Source of the DNA: Scatomorpha sp964535405
GTDB lineage: Bacteria > Bacillota > Clostridia > Oscillospirales > Oscillospiraceae
Reading direction: 5' to 3'
Length of the DNA stretch: 25,045 bases
Assembly: GCA_964535405.1 (NCBI GenBank)
Contig: CAZHUG010000032.1
Coordinates: 1-25,045 of the forward strand
Of this stretch, positions 1-6,814 are shown piece by piece. Each line of letters starts with the position of its first letter. Position 1 is the stretch's first letter. Below the pieces are notes generated by a model, which worked only from the letters and a program-made list of their open reading frames with translations, was not told the DNA's origin and ran no database searches. The position numbers and the translations under genes are program-made.

Positions 1-798
1 TGTCATCTCGTTGCCGCGCTCACCGCAGCCGATGTAGACAACGATGTCAACATCAGACCACTTTGCAAGCTGGTGCTGCACGACGGTCTTGCCCGAGCCG
101 AAGGGGCCGGGAACCGCAGCTGTGCCACCCTTGGCAATGGGGAACATGGTGTCAATTATACGTTGTCCGCTGTTCATCGGACGGCTGGGTGGGTATTTCA
201 TATTGTATGGACGGGCTATACGCACCGGCCAATGCTGGATCATGTTCAGCTCGTGCTGCGCGCCATTGCCGTCCTCAAGAACTGCGACAGTCTGCTCGAC
301 TGTGAACTCACCGGACTGAGAACTTATTATGCGTCCGCTCATTCTGGGCGGCACCATGATCTTATGAAGTATGGCACTGGTCTCTTGAACTGTGCCAATG
401 ACGTCTCCGCCGACGACCTGATCGCCCGCTTGGGCAATGGCTGTGAACTGCCACTTTCGTTCGCGGTTCAGCGCCGGAACCTCCACACCTCTGGAGATTG
501 TCTCACCTGTCAAGGCGCGAATCTCGGGAAGCGGGCGCTGTATGCCATCATAGATGTTATCCAGCATGCCGGGACCAAGCTCAACCGACAGGGGCATTCC
601 CGTGGTCAGAACCTCTGCACCGGGGCCGATGCCGGAGGTTTCTTCATAGACCTGGATTGAGGCCGAGTCTCCCGTCATGTTCAGAATCTCACCTATGAGC
701 CGCTGGCTGCCCACGCGGACGACGTCCGACACGTTGGCGTCGGCAAGTCCCTCTGCCACAACCAGCGGGCCTGATACTTTCGTTATTATTCCGCTCAT
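1..798 (-). CDS. atpA: V-type ATP synthase subunit A, N-terminal part (3' end outside window)
   Basis: Catalytic, nucleotide-binding subunit of the V1/A1 head of a membrane ATPase. Reading the minus strand from ATG at 798 gives 266 residues with no stop to the window edge; the full protein should be near 590 residues. Seen: an N-terminal beta-barrel, the long family-specific insertion (about residues 110-190), and the Walker A loop GPFGSGKT at about residues 231-238, followed by the conserved IGCGERGNEM segment at the edge. The start is set by an AGAAGG ribosome site a few bases upstream. It lies 13 bp after atpF as the last visible gene of the operon; atpB and atpD would be expected beyond position 1. 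Family identity is certain; direction of catalysis (ATP synthesis or ion pumping) cannot be read from this part. Confidence 0.97.
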   Translation of the reverse strand, partial: MSGIITKVSGPLVVAEGLADANVSDVVRVGSQRLIGEILNMTGDSASIQVYEETSGIGPGAEVLTTGMPLSVELGPGMLDNIYDGIQRPLPEIRALTGETISRGVEVPALNRERKWQFTAIAQAGDQVVGGDVIGTVQETSAILHKIMVPPRMSGRIISSQSGEFTVEQTVAVLEDGNGAQHELNMIQHWPVRIARPYNMKYPPSRPMNSGQRIIDTMFPIAKGGTAAVPGPFGSGKTVVQHQLAKWSDVDIVVYIGCGERGNEMT

Positions 799-811
799 CT
801 GCAAACCTTCT

Positions 812-1132
812 TTACAAAATGTCAGTGCCCACAGCTTTCTCGACCGCCGACTTGAGTGCGGACTGGCCGAGTCCCAGGGGGCCTTCCCTGCCGGGTATCA
901 GAATTATGGCAGGACTGGGAACATTCTTATATTTTGCTATTTCGTGCACGAGAGCCTGTGCGAGGTTTTCCTCGACATAAATTATTGCGTAGTCATCCGT
1001 ATCGCGGGTCAGGCTGCGGAAAATCTCCTTCGCCTCCTCCGCGCCGGATGCGGGGAATACGTCCAGTCCGAGGGCCTTGAAGCCCATGACTGTATCGCGT
1101 CCGCCTAAAACAGCTATTTTATACATTGACAT
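812..1132 (-). CDS. atpF: V-type ATP synthase subunit F
   Basis: Small central-stalk subunit of the V/A-type ATPase (called NtpG in Enterococcus hirae). The protein is about 106 residues, usual for the family, and opens with MSMYKIAVLGGRDTVMGFKALG, a typical Rossmann-like start, with ENLAQ and PAIILIPG later. I chose ATG at 1132 because GAAAGG lies about 8 bases upstream; a second in-frame ATG at 1126 (MYKIAV) is also possible, and a GTG at 1135 is less likely. The start overlaps the stop of atpC (1119-1121), which suggests translational coupling. Next gene is atpA. Assignment rests on both sequence and its place in the H-I-K-E-C-F-A order. Confidence 0.93.
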   Translation of the reverse strand: MSMYKIAVLGGRDTVMGFKALGLDVFPASGAEEAKEIFRSLTRDTDDYAIIYVEENLAQALVHEIAKYKNVPSPAIILIPGREGPLGLGQSALKSAVEKAVGTDIL

Positions 1133-2123
1133 CACGCAGCCTTTCCCGGATCAGCTCCGACGAAATGCCGGCGAGCCGTCCCGTCAGGATCATGCGAACC
1201 GCAGTTATCTCACCCTCCAGCAATGCCAGATACTCGATAATCGATTCGATGCCGAATGTAGATAGCTTCGCGCCGCCGAGATACTCGGAAACGCCATTGT
1301 CACAGGCAAGCTCAAACGCGGTCATGCCGCCGCCACGCAGGGCTTCCACCCCCAGGGCAGCCGCCTCCTTGAGCGGAGACGCAGTAAACACCGCCGTCAG
1401 TCCCTCCCCGCCCGAGCTGATGGCCTGCGCCAGAGTATCCGTGGACAGATTTCCGCCCGGAACCAGCGCGCCCATCAAAAAGTCATGATCCTTGCCCATT
1501 CTCACCGTGCGAACCGCTGTGCGCAGGTTGGCGCTGTCGATGAGAATTCTGACATAGCCCTTAACGAAGGCGTTCCCGCATTCCTCCCCGATGGAGCCCA
1601 GCTCCCGGAAGTAAATGTAGTCAATCTCAAAGTCGGCAGTCTGGGGATTTCCGGTGCGGGCAAGAGTGCTTTTCGCTTTCTGAATAGCCTCGGACATTGC
1701 CGCGGGCAATGCGCTGTATCTCTCCTCGTTATATGCCTGTGCAAGCTTCTGAGGATCAATGCGGCCCGAATCGGAGAACAGATGTTCGCCGTCAACTCCG
1801 ACGCCCTCGGATTTAATGAGAACCTTTATATTGTGATAATCGTACTTGAGGCGGAAAATGTCCACCGCCGCCTTTTGGGGCGACTGATTTTCGACCTCAT
1901 CAAACACACTCTTCCTGTGACGGGAGAGTGCAGCGTCAAGCTCACGCATTCCCACGGCGGACAGATCCTCATAGCCGCAGTCGGTAAGGATTTTTGCAGC
2001 CTCTTCATAATCAGGGGCGGCGAGCATCCTGTCCATGCGCTCGCGGTTTAGCATGCGCGCCTCTCGTGCATTGAGCATTGTCGAGAGTGTCAGATAATCC
2101 AAATCTTTGATTTTGTAAGCCAA
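1119..2123 (-). CDS. atpC: V-type ATP synthase subunit C (TTG start)
   Basis: Socket subunit (C, eukaryotic d) that joins the rotor ring to the central stalk of the V/A-type ATPase. The protein is 334 residues, the normal length. The start is read as TTG at 2123, giving LAYKIKDLDYL..., because a strong GAGGAGG ribosome site sits 7-8 bases upstream; the longer frame from 2153 would place that ribosome site inside the gene and adds residues that do not resemble the family. Mid-region features include YDYHNIKVLIKSE and the C-terminal EYLALLEGEITAVRMILTGRLAG, both typical of the family. It overlaps atpF at its 3' end and lies 45 bp after atpE. Confidence 0.93.
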   Translation of the reverse strand: MAYKIKDLDYLTLSTMLNAREARMLNRERMDRMLAAPDYEEAAKILTDCGYEDLSAVGMRELDAALSRHRKSVFDEVENQSPQKAAVDIFRLKYDYHNIKVLIKSEGVGVDGEHLFSDSGRIDPQKLAQAYNEERYSALPAAMSEAIQKAKSTLARTGNPQTADFEIDYIYFRELGSIGEECGNAFVKGYVRILIDSANLRTAVRTVRMGKDHDFLMGALVPGGNLSTDTLAQAISSGGEGLTAVFTASPLKEAAALGVEALRGGGMTAFELACDNGVSEYLGGAKLSTFGIESIIEYLALLEGEITAVRMILTGRLAGISSELIRERLRDVNV

Positions 2124-2168
2124 GCTTATACCTCCTCGCAGGGGAATGTCCACGCCCCTTGCGCAGAC

Positions 2169-2771
2169 TTAGTCCTCAAAGAGCACCTCCGCCACTCGTG
2201 CGGCAAGCTCGCCGCGGGAGAGCTCCAGCAGAGTGTCCACTGTGCAGTTAACCTCGATGTCGCCCTGCCTGAGTATCAGTCCGCCGGACATACTGCGGGT
2301 CTCGTCCGAAACAGTGAGCTGTCCGGCCATGCCCCTGGCAGTCAGGCGCTCGTTTGCCGCCTTGGCTACCTTTGCACTGACCCGGCGCAGGTCATTGGGG
2401 GAGAATATGATATCCTCCTGACCGCTTACAGCCGCTTCCGACGCCAAATTCGCAAGGAAGGCCACATAATCCTGCTCCGGCAGGGTAGTTATTTTTTGCT
2501 TCGCCAGTTCAAATGTGCTGGATACGGCGCTTTGCTTCATGGCAAGAACACTCTTACGTGACTCCAGAGACGCAGTGCGTGCCATGCGATCCACACGTTG
2601 CTCTGTATCCTTCACGCCCTCACGCACGAGCTTCCAATAGCGCTCCTGTGCCTGTGCCTCATTCGCTGTGCGAATTTCGGCGCACCTGGCATCGCTCTCA
2701 GCGCGAATGTTTGCACACTCGGCCTCGGCATCAGCCAAAATACGGGCTGTTATTTTATCGATTCCATTCAT
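2169..2771 (-). CDS. atpE: V-type ATP synthase subunit E
   Basis: Peripheral-stalk subunit E, which pairs with the coiled-coil H/G subunit to hold the catalytic head still. The protein has 200 residues, the family norm. The N-terminal half (about residues 1-100) is rich in Ala, Glu, Arg and Lys and reads as a long helix suited to coiled-coil pairing; the C-terminal half is globular and includes SGGLILRQGDIEVNCTVDTLL, a conserved E-subunit signature. The ATG at 2771 has only a weak GGAA ribosome site. Neighbours are atpK upstream (36 bp gap) and atpC downstream. Confidence 0.93.
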   Translation of the reverse strand: MNGIDKITARILADAEAECANIRAESDARCAEIRTANEAQAQERYWKLVREGVKDTEQRVDRMARTASLESRKSVLAMKQSAVSSTFELAKQKITTLPEQDYVAFLANLASEAAVSGQEDIIFSPNDLRRVSAKVAKAANERLTARGMAGQLTVSDETRSMSGGLILRQGDIEVNCTVDTLLELSRGELAARVAEVLFED

Positions 2772-2807
2772 AGCAGTTCCAGCCTTTACGGTTTATTGCG
2801 CGCGAGA

Positions 2808-3293
2808 CTATATGTTCAGGATCATCAGCATAGATGCAAGCAGAGAAAGAATTGCGTAGAACTCAACAGTGATGCAAAGGATCATGCCCTTGGACCAGTC
2901 GTTGGGCTGCTTTGCCAGAATATTAATCGAGCTTGCTGCAACTCTACCCTGCGCAATGGCAGAAAGCCATCCGCCCAGAGCCATCGGCATGCAGGCCGCG
3001 AAATAACGCAAGCCTTCCTGAACGCTCATGTCGATCATTGTGCCGTCGAGCATGCCCATTCGGTAAACAGCGAAGAACCAGACAACCAGACCATACAAAC
3101 CCTGTGTGCCGGGTATAACCTGAAGGATGAGTACCTTACCGAACTTGGAGGGATCCTCACAGAGAAGACCGGCTCCCGCCTCACCCGCGATGCCTGTACC
3201 CTTTGCTGAGCCGATGCCGGAAAGAGCAGCTGCAAGACCTGCGCCCATTAGTCCCAGGGCCATTCCACCAAATGCTTCGAAGAAACTATTCAT
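2808..3293 (-). CDS. atpK: V-type ATP synthase subunit K (rotor ring proteolipid, Na+-type ligands)
   Basis: Membrane rotor subunit that carries the transported ion. The protein has 161 residues and four membrane helices arranged as two fused hairpins. The ion-carrying carboxylate is Glu144 in the fourth helix (VEFYAIL), while the first hairpin has Gln64 in PGTQGLYG instead of an acid, as in V-type K subunits. By comparison with Enterococcus hirae NtpK (ligands Leu61 backbone, Thr64, Gln65, Gln110, Glu139) the matching residues here are Ile60, Thr63, Gln64, Gln115 and Glu144, so the complete Na+ side-chain set is present. A strong AAGGAGG ribosome site precedes ATG at 3293, fitting the high copy number of this subunit. 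It lies 14 bp after atpI. Confidence 0.96.
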   Translation of the reverse strand: MNSFFEAFGGMALGLMGAGLAAALSGIGSAKGTGIAGEAGAGLLCEDPSKFGKVLILQVIPGTQGLYGLVVWFFAVYRMGMLDGTMIDMSVQEGLRYFAACMPMALGGWLSAIAQGRVAASSINILAKQPNDWSKGMILCITVEFYAILSLLASMLMILNI

Positions 3294-3307
3294 GCTAAAC
3301 TTCCTCC

Positions 3308-5242
3308 TTAATTGTTGACTGTGTCGATATTATAATATTTTGTTTTTATTGACAGAGGTTCGAACGGCCGTCCGCCGTCCTTATAGAACTTGCCGAAAAA
3401 TTCAAGACACTGAAGTCTCAGGTCATGCACATAGCAGCCCAGCAGGTTCAGCGCAAAGTTAAGGGAGTTTCCAAACAAAGAAATAATCAGGAAAACTATC
3501 AGATTGCCCGGGATAGCGCCTATGGTATTGAAAACCTGAGCAATAACACTGCCCGCCAGCATCAAGGCCATGAGACGCGAATACGACAGCAGATCTCCAA
3601 AGAATCCGGTGACGTGGTTATAGAGCGAGCCGAAGATTCCGGTCACCTTGCCAAAGCCCTCGCCCGTGATTATTGGTCCTGCAAGAACCATTGCAATGCC
3701 GATGTAAAGCACAATGGAACCAGCACCAAGAACCATGCAGGCAATGCCCGCAAAAACTATCCACCAGGTAACTTCTTCAAATATAGCATCAACGATCTCG
3801 CCGGTTTTGATCTTCTCCACAAAGCTGATGATCATGCCCGTCACGATATGTATGAAGCCGAGAGCTATCGAGCCCAAAAGTATCATAATGGTGTCGTCCA
3901 GGGGACTAAACAGTCCTGGAAGTCCCGTCCATGTCGTTTCGGGATTGATGATTTTCGCAATTTGGAGCGGGGCATCACCGAAAAAGCCGCCTGTCAGCGC
4001 ACCAACTACAAAGGTTGAAATGCCGCAGTAGAGAAACAGCTCCATAAAGTTGCGCATCCCCCCCGCCTTGGGCTTCTTTTTTAAGAGAACCAGAGAGGTT
4101 GCGAGCATCATGACAAGACCGTAGCCCATGTCCGCCATCATTATGCCGTAGAACAAGATGAAAAACGGTGCCATGAGCGGGTTCGGGTCGACGCCATCAT
4201 ACGCCGGCAATGAATACATCTCCGTGACCGCTGACAGCGCACGGGTAAGCCTGTTGTTTCGAAGCTTGATCGGGACCTCCGGAATGTCATCCTCCACCGG
4301 ATCAAACGTCTCCCAGGCGCAATCGAAAGCGCCCAGCTCAGAGTCAAGCCGTCCAAGCTCCACCGTCGGCACCCAGCCCTCAAGCGCAAATGCGCTCTCC
4401 GTACACATCAGGCGTGTCGAAGCCTCCGCCCGGGCGATCTTTGTCTCCAGCGTGTCCGCGCAGAGCTTGAGCTCCTTGCGGTGCCCTGACTCGGATGCGA
4501 TCGCAGCGGAAAGCACGATCTTGTGCTCCGCGAGCTCGGCGAGCTTCTTTTCGGATGCTGCCGTTCTCTCTCGAGCGCTGCCCTTTGTTTCGCTGAAGCT
4601 GACTGCGGAAAACCCCAGTGGCCGGAGCGCAGCAAGGGCATCCTCCAGCCCGTCATTGTGGCAGATAAAAAGGACATAGTGCAGGTTCTTGTCATCATAC
4701 ACACGGAAAAGCTGCGCCTGCTCGCAGGCGGCCCCCAGGGCTCCATCCGCCTCCGCCATGTCCAGCGTAGCCGGAAGGGAGGCAAAGCTTGTGACGGTGT
4801 GCTCTGTGCCCTTGAAATCCAGCGGCAGATCAAGCGTGAGCCAGGGCAGCATTTCTTCCAGAAGCGCACGCTCCCGACTCTCCTGCGCCGAGTCCCGCCT
4901 TATCTGCTCATCCATCTCCATCAGCCTCTCGGCCAATTGGATCTTCGCAGGCAGCCCTGCCTCGTCCAAAAGTGACGAAAGCGCCGCATCCGGCAATGGC
5001 GAAAGCAGCTTCTTCTTCTCAGGTGCATATTTGTCCAAAAGTTTAATCCCGTTCGTCAGCACCGCGTGCTGGGAACGGACGCGCGATAGCTCTGCGCCAT
5101 CAAGTCTTGTGAGTTCGACCTCAGATTCTGCTGTAGGCTCGCTTATCTCCACGCAGCCCAGGAGCATCAGCTCGCGAAGAATTTCCTCGCGCTGGGCGGA
5201 GACAGCTACAAGCCTGAGTTTTTTCATTTTCTCAATTGCCAT
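3308..5242 (-). CDS. atpI: V-type ATP synthase subunit I (stator membrane subunit)
   Basis: Large stator subunit (eukaryotic a): a cytoplasmic N-terminal domain with coiled coil (about residues 1-330) followed by a membrane domain of seven or eight helices. It provides the half-channels for the ion and the Arg that faces the ring Glu. Seen: MKKLRLVAVSAQREEILRE at the start, the conserved MMADMGYGL at about residue 365-375, and LLSYSRLMALMLAG with the essential Arg near residue 556; another conserved Arg is in HDLRLQ near 609. The length of 644 residues is normal. ATG at 5242 follows the stop of the preceding small gene by one base, so the two are likely translationally coupled. Confidence 0.96.
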   Translation of the reverse strand: MAIEKMKKLRLVAVSAQREEILRELMLLGCVEISEPTAESEVELTRLDGAELSRVRSQHAVLTNGIKLLDKYAPEKKKLLSPLPDAALSSLLDEAGLPAKIQLAERLMEMDEQIRRDSAQESRERALLEEMLPWLTLDLPLDFKGTEHTVTSFASLPATLDMAEADGALGAACEQAQLFRVYDDKNLHYVLFICHNDGLEDALAALRPLGFSAVSFSETKGSARERTAASEKKLAELAEHKIVLSAAIASESGHRKELKLCADTLETKIARAEASTRLMCTESAFALEGWVPTVELGRLDSELGAFDCAWETFDPVEDDIPEVPIKLRNNRLTRALSAVTEMYSLPAYDGVDPNPLMAPFFILFYGIMMADMGYGLVMMLATSLVLLKKKPKAGGMRNFMELFLYCGISTFVVGALTGGFFGDAPLQIAKIINPETTWTGLPGLFSPLDDTIMILLGSIALGFIHIVTGMIISFVEKIKTGEIVDAIFEEVTWWIVFAGIACMVLGAGSIVLYIGIAMVLAGPIITGEGFGKVTGIFGSLYNHVTGFFGDLLSYSRLMALMLAGSVIAQVFNTIGAIPGNLIVFLIISLFGNSLNFALNLLGCYVHDLRLQCLEFFGKFYKDGGRPFEPLSIKTKYYNIDTVNN

Positions 5243-5243
5243 A

Positions 5244-5558
5244 TCAGCCGTTCACTACCCTTTCCACGATAAGCGCCGCAGCCTTCTCCATCCGGACCTC
5301 AGCCCGGGCTCGCATGGCCGCTTTCTTGCTCTCAGTTTCCGACCCGAGACGTTCGGCCTCTGCCATAGCCTTCTCATCGGACTTGGCCTTAAGCTCCGCA
5401 AGCTCTCCCTTGGCTTTTTCCTCCGCCGAGTTCAGAGCCAGCCGTTCCTCCTCCCGGGCCGCCGCCTCGGCAGCCTTCGCCGAAGAAACTGCCTCAGCTT
5501 TCATGCGTTTTGCATTCTCCTCCGCTTCGCTTATCGTTGTTATCGCTTCAAAAGACAT
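5244..5558 (-). CDS. atpH: V-type ATPase coiled-coil stalk subunit (H/G type)
   Basis: First gene of the V-ATPase operon. The 104-residue product starts MSFEAITTISEAEENAKRM and is almost entirely Ala, Glu, Lys and Arg, with the heptad-like pattern of a long single helix; this matches archaeal AhaH / V-type G subunits that pair with subunit E as the peripheral stalk. ATG at 5558 is chosen because a GGGAGG ribosome site lies 7 bases upstream; the open frame extends to 5765 but the extra residues look like translated intergenic DNA. Low-complexity coiled coils are hard to assign by sequence alone, so the call depends partly on gene order. The usual length is 100-110 residues. Confidence 0.85.
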   Translation of the reverse strand: MSFEAITTISEAEENAKRMKAEAVSSAKAAEAAAREEERLALNSAEEKAKGELAELKAKSDEKAMAEAERLGSETESKKAAMRARAEVRMEKAAALIVERVVNG

Positions 5559-5630
5559 TGATACACCTCCCGCCGTGGCTGGGATATATTTACATGCCAG
5601 CCAGTTTATTCCTATTGCAATTACCTCTTT

Positions 5631-5659
5631 ATAATACCAAATTTTTATTAAATTATCAA
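5631..5659 (-). promoter_or_regulatory. Predicted sigma-A promoter of the V-ATPase operon
   Basis: On the minus strand, TTGATA (5654-5659) and TATTAT (5631-5636) are separated by exactly 17 bases, a near-consensus vegetative promoter about 70 bases before the atpH start. The DNA around it is very AT-rich compared with the flanking genes. It is back to back with the promoter of the plus-strand gene at 5868. Predicted from pattern only. Confidence 0.7.
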
Positions 5660-5671
5660 GCAAACTTGTGC

Positions 5672-5688
5672 ATTTTGTATGACAAAAT
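5672..5688. promoter_or_regulatory. Palindrome just upstream of the V-ATPase -35 box
   Basis: ATTTTGT and ACAAAAT form perfect 7-base arms around a 3-base centre. The site starts 13 bases upstream of the -35 box of the predicted V-ATPase promoter and lies about 97 bases before the -35 of the divergent plus-strand promoter. A dimeric regulator could bind here, but the sequence does not match an operator I can name. AT-rich palindromes of this size can also arise by chance. Confidence 0.4.
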
Positions 5689-5784
5689 ACACACAATCTC
5701 CAAGTCCAGACCTGTGATTTTTTAGTCAAGCATACAAAAGCTGAAGTTTGTCCCACTTTTGACAATTTACTTCAAAATTTTTAC

Positions 5785-5813
5785 TTGCTTCACCTCAGGT
5801 TTGATACTATAAT
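5785..5813 (+). promoter_or_regulatory. Predicted sigma-A promoter of the E2-like gene
   Basis: TTGCTT (5785-5790), a 17-base spacer and a perfect TATAAT (5808-5813) lie on the plus strand, about 55 bases before the ATG at 5868. Together with the promoter at 5631-5659 this explains most of the 309-base gap between the divergent genes (5559-5867); I see no further gene there. Confidence 0.75.
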
Positions 5814-5867
5814 GTTGAGGATAGTGCTCTTTGTGAAAATTTGCACAGAAATATAGGAGGTGCTGAC

Positions 5868-6749
5868 ATGAGCCAATCAAATTACAGGCGAAGACTTGGT
5901 GACCGCAAGGAAGGCAGACGGCTGCGAACGCTTCCGGCGATCAGCCAGTTTGAGCCTTTTATAATGTTAAGCAGAAATGACGCATGCAACCAATTTGCCG
6001 GTTCGATCGAGGTCACGGAGACTGACCGCTGGATTCGATCTAAGCGTGCGGAGGGGTATAAGGGCCTGGGAGTTCTCCATCTTTTCCTTGCCGCATACAT
6101 ACGCGTCATCTCCCAATTGCCCGGACTCAATCGTTTTGTCGCCGGTCAGCGCGTCTATGCCAGAAACGAAATTGTTATCAACATGATGGTCAAGCGCGGG
6201 ATAGCTATTGAATCTGAGGAAACCTGCGCAAAGGTCTATTTTGAACCCACCGACACCATCTTTGATGTCTATACCAAAATGAACGCCGCAGTGGACGAAA
6301 TTCGTGCGTCTGATGATAGCGGCACGGAGAAGGCAGCCAGTGCCCTGATGAAGCTGCCGGGAATTTTTCTCAAGTTTGTCGTCTGGATCATCAAGATCCT
6401 TGAGTACTTTGATCTGCTGCCCAAGGCCCTTTTAAACGTCAGCCCCTTTCACGGCTCGCTGATAGTGACTGACCTCGGTTCGCTGGGCATCCCTCCCATC
6501 TATCACCACCTGTATAACTTCGGAACCCTGCCGGCCTTCCTGGCTTTCGGCGCCAAGAGAAGGGTCACCGAGCTTGACAGGCACGGCCTGCCTGTGGAGC
6601 ACAAGTATGTTGACTATAAGGTCACCTGCGATGAGCGCATAGTTGACGGCAACTACTACGCAATGGCGTTTAAGCATCTCAAGTACTACATGAAAAACCC
6701 CCACGAGCTCGAGCACCCGCCCGAGAAGGTCGTGGAGGACATATTCTGA
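5868..6749 (+). CDS. Stand-alone 2-oxoacid dehydrogenase E2-like acyltransferase-fold protein, catalytic His replaced
   Basis: The 293-residue protein matches the catalytic domain of lipoamide acyltransferases (E2) and the related chloramphenicol acetyltransferase fold, but has no lipoyl or E1/E3-binding domain and no E1/E3 genes nearby. The signs are SPFHGSLIVTDLGSLGI at about 192-208, GTLPAFLAFG at 219-228, and the DERIVDG segment at 255-261. In active E2 enzymes this last motif reads DHRxxDG, with the His as general base; here it is Glu256. Such stand-alone proteins occur in Clostridia with unknown function. ATG at 5868 is chosen because AGGAGG lies 7 bases before it (an upstream in-frame TTG at 5841 is not needed). 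It is monocistronic: own promoter, and a terminator at 6773. Confidence 0.8.
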   Translation: MSQSNYRRRLGDRKEGRRLRTLPAISQFEPFIMLSRNDACNQFAGSIEVTETDRWIRSKRAEGYKGLGVLHLFLAAYIRVISQLPGLNRFVAGQRVYARNEIVINMMVKRGIAIESEETCAKVYFEPTDTIFDVYTKMNAAVDEIRASDDSGTEKAASALMKLPGIFLKFVVWIIKILEYFDLLPKALLNVSPFHGSLIVTDLGSLGIPPIYHHLYNFGTLPAFLAFGAKRRVTELDRHGLPVEHKYVDYKVTCDERIVDGNYYAMAFKHLKYYMKNPHELEHPPEKVVEDIF

Positions 6750-6772
6750 TATTATAATAACACGCAACATAA

Positions 6773-6810
6773 AAACGCAGCAAGGCTTAAGCTTAGGCCT
6801 TGCTGCGTTT
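6773..6810. terminator. Bidirectional intrinsic terminator
   Basis: A perfect 14-bp stem (6773-6786 with 6797-6810) and 10-base loop stand between two convergent genes: the E2-like gene ending at 6749 and cadA ending at 6815. The T-rich tail is clear in the minus direction (TTTTTATG) and weaker in the plus direction (TTTAATATT), so it probably serves both. Confidence 0.85.
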
Positions 6811-6814
6811 AATA

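Noticed and set aside
5559..5765. Extended N-terminus of the atpH frame
   Set aside because: The added residues cover the predicted promoter and palindrome, and a strong ribosome site selects ATG at 5558.
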